A stretch of DNA of 64,000 bases from Rhizobium sp. NLR16a (GTDB lineage: Bacteria; Pseudomonadota; Alphaproteobacteria; Rhizobiales; Rhizobiaceae), in the NCBI RefSeq assembly GCF_017948245.1, contig NZ_CP072867.1, positions 310,001-374,000 of the forward strand, given 5' to 3'. The position numbers were made by a program, and so were the translations under genes. Shown here piece after piece: positions 16,933 through 25,434 of the stretch. Numbering within the stretch: the first letter of the stretch is position 1; each line of letters starts with the position of its first letter. A model generated the notes under the pieces. It was not told the origin of the DNA. It did no database searches and saw only the letters and a list, made by a program, of their open reading frames with translations.

Positions 16933-19461
16933 TCATGCGGCGGCCTCGTAGCCTCTAGAAGCCGGGCTCTCAGGGCCTTCAAGCTGAAAGCGTGCGATCA
17001 TCTCGGTAAGTGCGAGCGCCTCTGACGATAGCTGTTGCGTGGCGGCATTGGTCTCTTCCACCATCGCCGCATTTTGCTGCGTCATACGATCAATATCGTT
17101 CACCGACGCATTGATCGAATTGAGTGTCGTCGCTTGATCGCGGCTTGACGCGGCGATCAGTTCAATATGGCCGACGATGTGGACGATCTCGGTGGAAATC
17201 TCCATCAGCGCATCGCCAGTGCGGCCGACGAACTCGGAGCCCGACGCAACCTCTCGGACAGAATTGTTGATGAGCTCGCCGATTTCCTTGGCTGCGCGAG
17301 CCGATCGCTGCGCCAGCTCCCGCACTTCCTGCGCCACGACTGCAAAGCCCTTGCCGGCCTCGCCCGCTCTCGCCGCTTCGACTCCCGCATTCAGGGCCAA
17401 GAGATTGGTCTGGAAAGCGATGGAATCGATGGCGCTGACAATCTGTACGATCTTGCCCGACGCGTCCTCGATCCGTCCCATAGCCGATACTGCGTTTTGG
17501 ACGACCGAAGCCGAGGCGTCGGCGCCTTGTTTGGCGCGTTGGACAAGCGCCAGCGCTGCTGCTGCCCGTCCTGAAGAGGTGTTGACGGCGGAAGAAATCT
17601 CCTCCACAGCCGCTGCGGTTTCTTCAAGAGCAGCCGCCTGCTTTTCAGTCCGACTGGCCAAGTCTTCGACGGCTTCCGCCATCTGGCGGCCATTATTGCT
17701 AATGAGGGAAGACGTCTCACGGATCTCGCAGAGGGTCTCTCTGAGACCCGCCACCGACATGTTGAAATCGGTGCGGATCCGATCGAGCTCAGGGGCAAAG
17801 GGCGTATCGATCGCAAAATTCAACTGCCCGCGCGACAGCCGCGTGAGCCCTTCCGCCAGCGCCTCGATTGCGGCATCAACCTGAACCTGTGCGTTACGTC
17901 GCTCGAGTTCGTTGCGGGCGCGCTCAGATTCTGCCTCACGACGCGCGATCTCGGCCTGTTGTTCCATTTCGACTTTCGACAGCGCATTTTGTTTGAAGAC
18001 CGAAAGCGCACGGGCCATTTCCCCGATTTCGTCGGCCCGTGTCTCGCCCGTTATTGTGGTGTCGAGCCTTCCCTCGGCGATCTTGCGCATCGCTGCGGTA
18101 ATCTGGGCGATAGGCCCCTTCAGTGTGAAGACCAGCGCGGCACCTGCGGCCATGGCAATTAGGATGCCGATGACAATCGCGCCGCCGGATATCCTATTGG
18201 CCTGTTGACGATCCTGCCCAGCATTTTCCTTCTGCGTCTCGGCGAACTGCGCAAGCAGGTTCCAGGTGTTGTCGATCTGCTCCGCGGCGCGGTCGAACTC
18301 AGCAAGCTTGCGGAGCGCACCGTCGGAGAGCGCTGCCGCGTTCGCCGCAAGCAGATCGAGAACGGGTTGAGCCTTCTTCGGAATCTCGGCAAAAACCGGA
18401 TCGTCGGTCACCACGCCGGCGAGACGGCCGAGCTCGGTCTGATACATGTAGATTGATTGCTGGACTTTCTTCACTCGCGCGTCGTCTGGCTTGCCTGCAA
18501 GTTCGGCGAAGCCGACGCGGATCTCGTTATTGCTGTTAACGATAGCACGCAGTTGGTTGCCGACATTCGTCGCCTGAGAGATATCCTTGTCCGACGCGGC
18601 AAGCGCGAGTACTGAGGTCCGCATCAGGTCGTCGCCAATTGTCTTGAGACTGTCCCCAATAGCAGCAAGATTAGCGATGGCGGTATCCGTTGTCGGGACA
18701 TCCAAAGTGTCTGGCGACGCCTTCGAAGCGTTAAGGATGGCATCTACCGCAGCGGCATACTGCGTTGCGAGGGCTTCTCTGTCGGTCCCTATCGCAGGCG
18801 AAAGCTGCTCCCTTGTCTTCTGCAAATCGGGCGCATATTTGGCTAGAAGGCTAAGCTTGTCAGCCGACGTTGTAGCGTTCGTATAATCATTGCTAAGTTT
18901 TGTCGCAACACTGGCGGCCGCGGTGATGGAGACGGCGTTGCTGAGGCCGCTCTTGTTGGCATTTTCCATCTTTTTCGCACTCGCCATCAGCATGAACGAG
19001 CGCTTGCCAACCTGCCCTTGCAGGTCAAGAAGCGCCGCGGAAGCAGCGTCCACGTCGCTGAGAATTTTCTGCTGTCCCGTTTCGATTTGCCAGATCGCTT
19101 CGATCTTTTGCGGGATGATTTGCGACTGATCGAGCGCGCGGTCGAGAAGCCCCACATCGGTCGTCGGCCTTAGAGTCTCGATCGTCTGCTTCAGGTTTGC
19201 CAATTGCTCTCGGGCGTCCGCAAGCGCGGTGTCACGAGCTTCCTGCGACGGCTTCATCAGAAAGCCGGTCATGCTTGAAGAAACAAGCTTGAACCCGTTC
19301 AGAGACTGCAAAATATGGTTGGAGATCTCCATCCGACCTTCGAGAAGGCTCGACGCGTAGTACCCCGTCAACCCTACTGCGCATAGGCTAATGACGAATG
19401 GCGCCAAAAGCGCGAGCACCTTCGTCTGAATGCGAGCCCGCCACATCAACCCACGTACCAT
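16933..19461 (-). CDS. Methyl-accepting chemotaxis protein
   Basis: An 842-residue chemoreceptor. A first membrane helix (about 14-34), a long helical periplasmic domain of roughly 390 residues, and a second helix ISGGAIVIGILIAMAAGAAL are followed by HAMP (LKGPIAQITAAMRKIAEGRL). A linker with a second HAMP-like repeat (LTRLSRGQLNFAIDTPF) leads to the signalling tip with EAARAGEAGKGFAVVAQEVR. The long periplasmic part resembles helical bimodular sensing domains. The C-terminus (RGYEAAA) lacks the CheR/CheB pentapeptide found on some receptors. The start at 19461 follows a G-rich stretch. No che genes are nearby, so it is an orphan receptor; its ligand is unknown. Confidence 0.92.
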   Translation of the reverse strand: MVRGLMWRARIQTKVLALLAPFVISLCAVGLTGYYASSLLEGRMEISNHILQSLNGFKLVSSSMTGFLMKPSQEARDTALADAREQLANLKQTIETLRPTTDVGLLDRALDQSQIIPQKIEAIWQIETGQQKILSDVDAASAALLDLQGQVGKRSFMLMASAKKMENANKSGLSNAVSITAAASVATKLSNDYTNATTSADKLSLLAKYAPDLQKTREQLSPAIGTDREALATQYAAAVDAILNASKASPDTLDVPTTDTAIANLAAIGDSLKTIGDDLMRTSVLALAASDKDISQATNVGNQLRAIVNSNNEIRVGFAELAGKPDDARVKKVQQSIYMYQTELGRLAGVVTDDPVFAEIPKKAQPVLDLLAANAAALSDGALRKLAEFDRAAEQIDNTWNLLAQFAETQKENAGQDRQQANRISGGAIVIGILIAMAAGAALVFTLKGPIAQITAAMRKIAEGRLDTTITGETRADEIGEMARALSVFKQNALSKVEMEQQAEIARREAESERARNELERRNAQVQVDAAIEALAEGLTRLSRGQLNFAIDTPFAPELDRIRTDFNMSVAGLRETLCEIRETSSLISNNGRQMAEAVEDLASRTEKQAAALEETAAAVEEISSAVNTSSGRAAAALALVQRAKQGADASASVVQNAVSAMGRIEDASGKIVQIVSAIDSIAFQTNLLALNAGVEAARAGEAGKGFAVVAQEVRELAQRSARAAKEIGELINNSVREVASGSEFVGRTGDALMEISTEIVHIVGHIELIAASSRDQATTLNSINASVNDIDRMTQQNAAMVEETNAATQQLSSEALALTEMIARFQLEGPESPASRGYEAAA

Positions 19462-19662
19462 ATATGCACCCCCCAAATTTGAGGTAAAGCTGCCATCCTT
19501 TTCTTAAGGACCGATGAAGGGACTAGGCGTCGCCTCTGTTGCCGCCGCGGAGAACAACACCGGACAAATCGCGAAACGGAGGCTGCCGAATTGCGGGTGT
19601 CATTCGGTATGGCGATGGCATGCCATGCATCTCCCTTGTAAGCCCCGGGCGAGCCGGAAGGC

Positions 19663-19960
19663 TTACGTGATCACGAGACGGAGAAGCGAAAGCCGAATTG
19701 ACAATTCATCAGGCGTCCATGATCGCTCGATATGGATGTCAAGGTTTTGCGCTATCCTTTGCTCCAGGATGCTTTCAAAGCCGAAGAGGGCTGGGTCGGA
19801 TCTGCATTCATCCGTCCGTGCCTGTCGCCGACGGAGAGTGCTCCGTACTTCGCAGCGTTCGTTGCGACTTCGTGAAACAGGAGCGCGAGATTGTGAAAAT
19901 CGCGGTTCGGGCAGGTCGCAGGCGCCGACGCTTTAGGCGCTCCCGGTGACGGGGCAATCC
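19663..19960 (-). pseudogene. Remnant of an HWE-type sensor histidine kinase
   Basis: Two pieces of a kinase ATPase domain survive in different minus-strand frames. One (about 19940-19808) reads LALLFHEVATNAAKYGALSV, the N-box of HWE/HisKA_2 kinases. The other (about 19785-19663, ending in TAA) reads LFGFESILEQRIAQNLDIHI then ERSWTPDELSIRLSL, like the C-terminal GFG...L...GG end of the same family. The central part between them is missing and the frame changes, so this is a deleted, frameshifted relic. No start, dimerisation domain or sensor domain is present nearby. Confidence 0.6.
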
Positions 19961-20212
19961 TTGCCAAGGTCCTGTTATAATGTGCTTGGCCAAATCAGCT
20001 GAGTTTTAATTCAAGGTGCCTTTCAGGAGGCTGCCCTGGTACGTGGTGACCTACCGACGCAAAATGGCAAACCGTAGAACCGCTTCTGCCCAGGGAGCGA
20101 CGCAGCAAGATCGGCCTTATTATAAAGAAGCTTGACGTCTTGCCCCGTTTGCGAAATGCTAAGATGTCAGACCAATTCAGATCTGGCTGCCTGATAGAAA
20201 AAATGGGGAACC

Positions 20213-20935
20213 ATGAAGGCAAATCGTAGCGACAGGCCGGTGATCCGGCCGCTTCCCGTCATGGACCGGGCGCGTCAGGTGACCGATGCGCTGGCGGATT
20301 ATGTGGAGGAAGCGCGGTTGCAGGCGGGTGATCGGCTGCCGGCCGAGCGGGAGCTGATGGCGGCCCTTGCCGTTGGCCGTTCGACCATTCGCGAGGCGAT
20401 CCGGCATTTTCAGGCGCTCGGCGTTATCGAGACACGCAAGGGCAGCGGCACCTATCTCTTGAAGCCGGTTTCCCGGGCGACGATCCATATGCCGCTGTCT
20501 TTCGACGCGGCGCATCTGCGCGATGCGCTGCTGCAGACGCTGGAGGTTCGCCGCGGCATCGAATGCGAGGCGGGCATGGTCGCCGCCCGGCGGCGCACGA
20601 CAAGAGACCTCGTCGTCATCGAGGAGAAGCTCAACGAGATGGAGCGGGTGCACCTGGAGAAGGGCACATCCGGGCCGGAGGATCTCGCCTTCCATCTCGC
20701 CGTCTACGACGCCACCCACAACCCGCTGTTTCGCCAGCTTCTCGAGCAGATGCGCGAGACATTCGAGCGCTTCTGGGAGCATCCGTTCGACCGGCAGGAT
20801 TTCGCTCGCCGGTCCTTTCCCTTTCACCGCACGCTTTTTAACGCGATCGCCGCTCGGGATGCCGAGGCGGCGCGGGCGGAGACATTGAAAATTCTCGATA
20901 TCGTCGAGGAAGACATCAAGGAAATGTCCAAATGA
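20213..20935 (+). CDS. FadR-subfamily GntR transcriptional regulator
   Basis: A 240-residue regulator with an N-terminal winged helix (LPAERELMAALAVGRSTIRE then AIRHFQALGVIETRKGSGTY) and a C-terminal all-helical FCD-type ligand domain containing the metal histidines (DLAFHLAVYDATHNP, later FPFHRTLFNAI). It starts at ATG 20213 after a GGGGA ribosome site and overlaps the PLP-enzyme gene by 4 bp, so it leads and probably represses the operon in response to the transported substrate. A CAGATCTG palindrome lies about 30 nt upstream of the start. Confidence 0.9.
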   Translation: MKANRSDRPVIRPLPVMDRARQVTDALADYVEEARLQAGDRLPAERELMAALAVGRSTIREAIRHFQALGVIETRKGSGTYLLKPVSRATIHMPLSFDAAHLRDALLQTLEVRRGIECEAGMVAARRRTTRDLVVIEEKLNEMERVHLEKGTSGPEDLAFHLAVYDATHNPLFRQLLEQMRETFERFWEHPFDRQDFARRSFPFHRTLFNAIAARDAEAARAETLKILDIVEEDIKEMSK

Positions 20936-22098
20936 GCAACGGCGCAGACCCGTTCGATCTTGCTTCCCTTATCACCGCCCACGACGACGGCAACTTCGCC
21001 GACGCCGTCGTGCCGCCGATCTTCCAGACCTCGCTTTTCACCTTTTCCGATTATGACGAAATGATCACCGTCTATCGCGGCGAGAAGGTGCGGCCGACCT
21101 ATACGCGCGGGCTGAACCCGACGGTGCGCGCCTTCGAGGAAATGCTGGCCAAGCTCGAAGGTGCGGAGGATGCGCTGGGTTTTGCGAGCGGCATGGCGGC
21201 GATCTCGTCGGCGGTGCTGAGCTTTGTCGAGCCGGGCGACCGCATCGTCGCCGTCCGGCATGTTTATCCCGATGCCTTCCGCCTGTTCGGCACCATCCTG
21301 ACGCGGATGAAGATCGAGGTGACCTATGTCGACGGCCGCGACGAGGAGGCGGTGGCGAAGGCGCTGCCCGGTGCCAAGCTCCTCTACCTGGAAAGCCCGA
21401 CGAGCTGGGTCATGGAGGTGCATGACGTCGGGGCGCTCGCAGCCCTTGCCAAGCGACACGGCGTCGTCTCGATGATCGACAACAGCTGGGCGAGCCCGTT
21501 CTTCCAGCGGCCTCTGACGCTCGGCGTCGATCTCGTCATCCATTCCGCCTCCAAATATCTTGGCGGCCACAGCGACGTGGTGGCGGGCGTCATCGCCGGC
21601 TCGAAGGCGATGATTGCGCGCGTCAAGGCCGAGGCCTATCCTTATCTCGGCGGCAAGCTTTCGCCCTTCGACGCCTGGCTGTTGATCCGCGGCCTGCGCA
21701 CGCTGCCGCTGCGGATGAAGGCTCATGAAGCCTCCGCCCTGGAGATCGCCAGACGGCTGCAGAAGCTCGATGTGGTGGAGACGGTCTGCCACCCCGGGCT
21801 TGCCAACCGTCTGCCCGCCGGGCTCCACGGCACGTCGGGCCTGTTTTCGTTCATTTTCCGAGAAGGCGTCGATATCCGCGCCTTCGCCGATCGCCTCAAG
21901 CTCTTCAAACTGGGAGTGAGCTGGGGTGGGCATGAAAGCCTGATCGTACCGGGCGAGGTGGTGCTTCAGCAGAAGGCACAGCCGAATTCCGCGCAAACTT
22001 TTGGAATTCATGCGCGATCCGTACGCCTCCATGTCGGCCTCGAAGGAACCGAGGCCCTGTGGAGGGACATCGAGGAGGCGCTCGCCGCCGCCTCATAA
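20932..22098 (+). CDS. Cys/Met-metabolism PLP-dependent enzyme (trans-sulfuration family)
   Basis: A 388-residue fold-type I PLP enzyme. The internal aldimine lysine is K208 in IHSASKYLGGHSDV, and FASGMAAISSAVLSF with YTRGLNPTVRAFE are the phosphate-binding and active-site segments of cystathionine gamma-synthase, cystathionine beta-lyase and methionine gamma-lyase. It overlaps the GntR gene and precedes an ABC sugar-type transporter by 52 bp. The unusual partner suggests a C-S or C-C lyase acting on an imported sulfur- or amino-containing compound rather than core methionine synthesis. The exact reaction is undetermined. Confidence 0.85.
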   Translation: MSNGADPFDLASLITAHDDGNFADAVVPPIFQTSLFTFSDYDEMITVYRGEKVRPTYTRGLNPTVRAFEEMLAKLEGAEDALGFASGMAAISSAVLSFVEPGDRIVAVRHVYPDAFRLFGTILTRMKIEVTYVDGRDEEAVAKALPGAKLLYLESPTSWVMEVHDVGALAALAKRHGVVSMIDNSWASPFFQRPLTLGVDLVIHSASKYLGGHSDVVAGVIAGSKAMIARVKAEAYPYLGGKLSPFDAWLLIRGLRTLPLRMKAHEASALEIARRLQKLDVVETVCHPGLANRLPAGLHGTSGLFSFIFREGVDIRAFADRLKLFKLGVSWGGHESLIVPGEVVLQQKAQPNSAQTFGIHARSVRLHVGLEGTEALWRDIEEALAAAS

Positions 22099-22150
22099 TC
22101 CTGAAACCAGAGAGAACCTGACAAGAGAGACCTATAAGGGGGAACTGAGC

Positions 22151-23410
22151 ATGAAAAAGCTGATAATCTCGACACTCTTTGCTTCGATGATGGCGGGTAC
22201 GGCGTTCGCCGATACGACGCTGAAGTTGGTCGAAGTCATCACCAGCCCGGAGCGCACAGAAACGCTGAAATCGATCGTCGGCAAGTTCGAGGCCGCCAAT
22301 CCCGGCACCAAGGTCGACATCATCTCGCTGCCCTGGAACGAAGCCTTCCAGAAATTCGCCACCATGGTGTCAGCCGGTGACGTGCCCGATGTGATGGAGA
22401 TGCCCGATACCTGGCTGTCGCTTTATGCCAATAACGGCATGCTCGAAAGCCTTGAGCCCTATCTCGAAAAATGGGAGCACACCAAGGAGCTGACGCCGCG
22501 CGCGCTCGAGCTCGGCCGCGACGTCAAGAATACTGCCTACATGCTGCCCTACGGCTTCTATCTCAGGGCGATGTTCTACAACAAGAAGCTGCTTTCGGAG
22601 GCTGGTGTCGCCGCGCCGCCGAAGACGCTGGACGAGTTTACTGCCGCGTCCGAAAAGGTCTCCAAGCTGCCGGGCAAATATGGCTACTGCATGCGCGGCG
22701 GCCCGGGCGGCCTCAATGGCTGGATGATCTTCGCCGCCACGATGGCGGGCGACAACAAGTACTTCAAGGAAGACGGCACCTCGACCATGAACAGCCCCGG
22801 CTGGGCAAAGGGCATCGAGTGGATGGTCGATCTCTACAAGAAGGGCTATGCGCCGAAGGACAGCGTCAACTGGGGCTTCAACGAAGTCGTCGCCGGTTTC
22901 TATTCCGGCACCTGCGCCTTCCTCGACCAGGATCCGGACGCGCTGATCGCCATCGCCGAACGCATGAAGAAGGAGGATTTCGGCGTTGCGCCGCTGCCGA
23001 AGGGGCCTGACGGCAAGTCCTTCCCAACCATCGGCTATGGCGGTTGGTCGATGTTTTCGACGAGCGCCAACAAGGATCTCTCCTGGAAGCTGATCGCCAC
23101 ACTCGAAGGGCCGGAAGGCAATATCGAGTGGAACAAGCGCATCGGCGCCCTGCCGGCCTATACCGCGGCCGAAAAGGATCCCTTCTATGCCGGTGACCAG
23201 TTCAAGGGCTGGTTCGAGGAACTGGCGGATCCGAACACCGTGCCGACCGTCATGCCGACCTATCTGGAAGAGTTCGCCTTCTTCAAGGATTCGCTGGCGA
23301 TCAAGACCTCGCAGCAGGCCTTGCTCGGCGACATCTCGGCGAAGGATCTGGCGGATCAGTGGGCGGATTATCTGACCAAGGCGCAGCAGAAGTTCCTGAG
23401 CAAGAAGTAG
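22151..23410 (+). CDS. Carbohydrate-type ABC transporter substrate-binding protein (family 1)
   Basis: A 419-residue periplasmic binding protein. A clean signal peptide (MKKLIISTLFASMMAGTAFA) is followed by a family-1 body with IVGKFEAANPGTKVDI, DVPDVMEMPDTWLS, GFYSGTCAFLDQDPD and a C-terminal helix AKDLADQWADYLTKAQQ. Family members bind sugars, polyols or glycerol phosphates. It follows the PLP enzyme and precedes two permeases, with a 154-bp palindromic repeat in between. The ligand is not evident, and the PLP enzyme in the same operon argues that it may be an amino-sugar or sulfur-containing compound. Confidence 0.9.
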   Translation: MKKLIISTLFASMMAGTAFADTTLKLVEVITSPERTETLKSIVGKFEAANPGTKVDIISLPWNEAFQKFATMVSAGDVPDVMEMPDTWLSLYANNGMLESLEPYLEKWEHTKELTPRALELGRDVKNTAYMLPYGFYLRAMFYNKKLLSEAGVAAPPKTLDEFTAASEKVSKLPGKYGYCMRGGPGGLNGWMIFAATMAGDNKYFKEDGTSTMNSPGWAKGIEWMVDLYKKGYAPKDSVNWGFNEVVAGFYSGTCAFLDQDPDALIAIAERMKKEDFGVAPLPKGPDGKSFPTIGYGGWSMFSTSANKDLSWKLIATLEGPEGNIEWNKRIGALPAYTAAEKDPFYAGDQFKGWFEELADPNTVPTVMPTYLEEFAFFKDSLAIKTSQQALLGDISAKDLADQWADYLTKAQQKFLSKK

Positions 23411-23437
23411 TGAAAAAAGGGGGCTTCGAGCTGGGGG

Positions 23438-23591
23438 CCCCCTCATCCGCCTGCCGGCACCTATGGCTGGGTCGAGCCACTGGTCTCGACCCGTCCTTCG
23501 GACCCCCGCTGGGGAGAAGAGACTCGTGGCGGCGCCTCATTCCCCTTCTCCCCAGCGGGGAGAAGGTGGCCCGAAGGGTCGGATGAGGGGG
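23438..23591. repeat. 154-bp intergenic palindromic repeat element (RIME-like)
   Basis: The element has perfect 12-bp terminal inverted repeats, CCCCCTCATCCG and CGGATGAGGGGG. Inside are two strong hairpins: GGGTCGAG...CTCGACCC (23469-23492) and CCTTCTCCCC-AGC-GGGGAGAAGG (23544-23566). This layout matches the dispersed intergenic mosaic elements of rhizobia. It lies inside an operon, between the binding-protein and permease genes, and as RNA would form a stable structure that could stabilise the upstream message and lower permease expression. Confidence 0.8.
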
Positions 23592-23658
23592 CTCCGGTCT
23601 CTTCGTTCAGAAGCGTCACAAATTCCCAACCGGGTAAGACAATGGAAACCGCAATCCG

Positions 23659-24594
23659 ATGACCATTTCCGCCGATATGCTCGACATGCGTCGCGACCGC
23701 AGGCCGTGGCTGCGTCGTCTTGCCGATGCTTCGGAGCCCTATCTCTACAGCGCGCCGTCGCTGATCCTGATCATTGCGGTGATGCTGGTGCCGCTGACGC
23801 TCGGGCTGTCCTATGCCTTCCGCGATATCCAGCTGCTCAATCCCTTTTCCGGCGGCTTCATCGGGCTCGAGCATTTCCGCGAGTTGTCGAGCGACGCGGC
23901 CTTTTACGGCGCGCTGAGGAACACGCTGTGGTGGACCGGCGCCTCCGTCGTCTTGCAATTCATCTTCGGCCTCATTCTGGCGTTGCTGCTCGACAAGCCG
24001 TTCCCGGGCCGGGCGATCGCACAGGCGCTGGTTTTCCTGCCCTGGGCGGTGCCGTCCTTTCTCGCCGGTCTCAACTGGGCCTGGCTGTTCAATCCGGTCA
24101 TCGGGCCGATCCCGCACTGGCTCTTCGCACTCGGGCTGATGCATGAGCCGGGCAACATTCTCTCCGATCCCGATCATGCGATGTGGGGGCCGATCGTCGC
24201 CAATGTCTGGTGGGGAATTCCCTTCTTTGCCATCACCCTGCTTGCGGCGCTGCAGGCGATTCCGCGCGATCTCTACGAGGCCGCCTCGATCGATGGTGCC
24301 GGCTGGTTTCAGCGTTTCCGCTCGATCACCCTGCCGTTTCTGGCGCCGACGATCGCCATCACCGTGCTGCTCCGCACCGTCTGGATTTCCAACTTCGCCG
24401 ATCTCATCGTCGTCATGACCAATGGCGGCCCGGCCGACCGGACGCAGATCGTCGCGAGTTATATCTTCACCACGGCCTTCAAGCGGCTCGATTTCGGTTA
24501 TGCCTCGGCGATTGCACTGGTGCTGCTGGCGCTGCTGCTCGCCTATTCGATGCTGATCATCCTGCTGCGGCAGACGCTGTTGAACAAGGATTGA
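23659..24594 (+). CDS. Sugar ABC transporter permease (MalF type)
   Basis: A 311-residue inner-membrane permease with about six helices. The EAA loop reads IPRDLYEAASIDGAGWFQRF, then RSITLPFLAPT, the usual MalF/UgpA signature. It starts at ATG 23659, about 68 bp beyond the palindromic repeat, and is followed 4 bp after its stop by the second permease. The ribosome site is weak, so its synthesis may be low compared with the binding protein. Confidence 0.9.
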   Translation: MTISADMLDMRRDRRPWLRRLADASEPYLYSAPSLILIIAVMLVPLTLGLSYAFRDIQLLNPFSGGFIGLEHFRELSSDAAFYGALRNTLWWTGASVVLQFIFGLILALLLDKPFPGRAIAQALVFLPWAVPSFLAGLNWAWLFNPVIGPIPHWLFALGLMHEPGNILSDPDHAMWGPIVANVWWGIPFFAITLLAALQAIPRDLYEAASIDGAGWFQRFRSITLPFLAPTIAITVLLRTVWISNFADLIVVMTNGGPADRTQIVASYIFTTAFKRLDFGYASAIALVLLALLLAYSMLIILLRQTLLNKD

Positions 24595-24598
24595 GACC

Positions 24599-25429
24599 AT
24601 GAAACGATCAATCCTTCCCACCATCGCGCATCGCTTAGCGATCCTCTGCTACATCGCCTTCGCGCTCTTCCCGCTGTTCTGGCTGCTCAAGGTCTCGGTG
24701 ACGCCGAACGATCTGCTCTATACGGAAGGCGTGCGCATGTGGCCGTCGCGCACGAGCTGGGATCATTATGCCTTCGTGCTGCAGCACAGTGCCTTTCCCA
24801 CCTTCTTCAAGAACAGCCTGATCGTCTCGGCCTCGACGGCGGTGACGGTGACGATCTGCGCCTCGCTCTCGGGCTACGCGCTGTCGCGCTTCAATTTCCG
24901 CGCAAAATACTGGATCGTCGCGCTGATGCTGCTGACCCAGATGTTTCCGCTCGTCATGCTGGTCGCGCCGATCTTCAAGATCCTGTCGCCCCTGCATCTG
25001 ACCAACAGCCTGACCGGGCTCGTCATTGTCTACTCCGCCTTCAACGTGCCCTTCGCCACCTTCCTGATGCAGTCCTTCTTCGACGGCATCCCCAAGGATC
25101 TCGAAGAGGCGGCGATGATCGACGGGGCGACGCAGTTCACGGCCTTCCGCCAGATCATCCTGCCCCTGACGCTGCCAGGCATCGCCGCGACGCTCGGCTT
25201 CGTCTTCACCGCCGCCTGGAGCGAACTGCTGTTTGCGCTGATGCTGATCAACGGCAATGATGCGGCGACCTTCCCTGTGGGACTTCTAACCTTCGTTTCG
25301 AAATTCTCGGTGGATTTCGGGCAGATGATGGCGGCGGGCGTCATGGCGCTCATTCCGGCCGGCCTCTTCTTCCTGCTCATCCAACGATATCTCGTCCAGG
25401 GCCTGACGGCCGGCGCGGTCAAGGGTTAA
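24599..25429 (+). CDS. Sugar ABC transporter permease (MalG type)
   Basis: A 276-residue permease with six predicted helices and the EAA loop IPKDLEEAAMIDGATQFTAF then RQIILPLTLPG. The C-terminal YLVQGLTAGAVKG is the hallmark ending of MalG/UgpE-type permeases, which contacts the ATPase. It starts 4 bp after the first permease ends and is 5 bp from the ATPase gene. Confidence 0.92.
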   Translation: MKRSILPTIAHRLAILCYIAFALFPLFWLLKVSVTPNDLLYTEGVRMWPSRTSWDHYAFVLQHSAFPTFFKNSLIVSASTAVTVTICASLSGYALSRFNFRAKYWIVALMLLTQMFPLVMLVAPIFKILSPLHLTNSLTGLVIVYSAFNVPFATFLMQSFFDGIPKDLEEAAMIDGATQFTAFRQIILPLTLPGIAATLGFVFTAAWSELLFALMLINGNDAATFPVGLLTFVSKFSVDFGQMMAAGVMALIPAGLFFLLIQRYLVQGLTAGAVKG

Positions 25430-25434
25430 ACAGA

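Noticed and set aside
19514..19936. 140-codon plus-strand frame opposite the kinase remnant
   Set aside because: No ribosome site, cysteine/arginine-rich composition, and the minus strand shows recognisable kinase fragments.
20164..20190. GntR operator near CAGATCTG before the GntR gene
   Set aside because: The palindrome is only 8 bp and the flanks do not match a FadR-type GT-N-AC operator well enough to call.
23461..24624. 387-codon minus-strand frame across the repeat and first permease
   Set aside because: It starts in the palindromic repeat and runs antisense to an obvious permease; its composition is charged shadow sequence.
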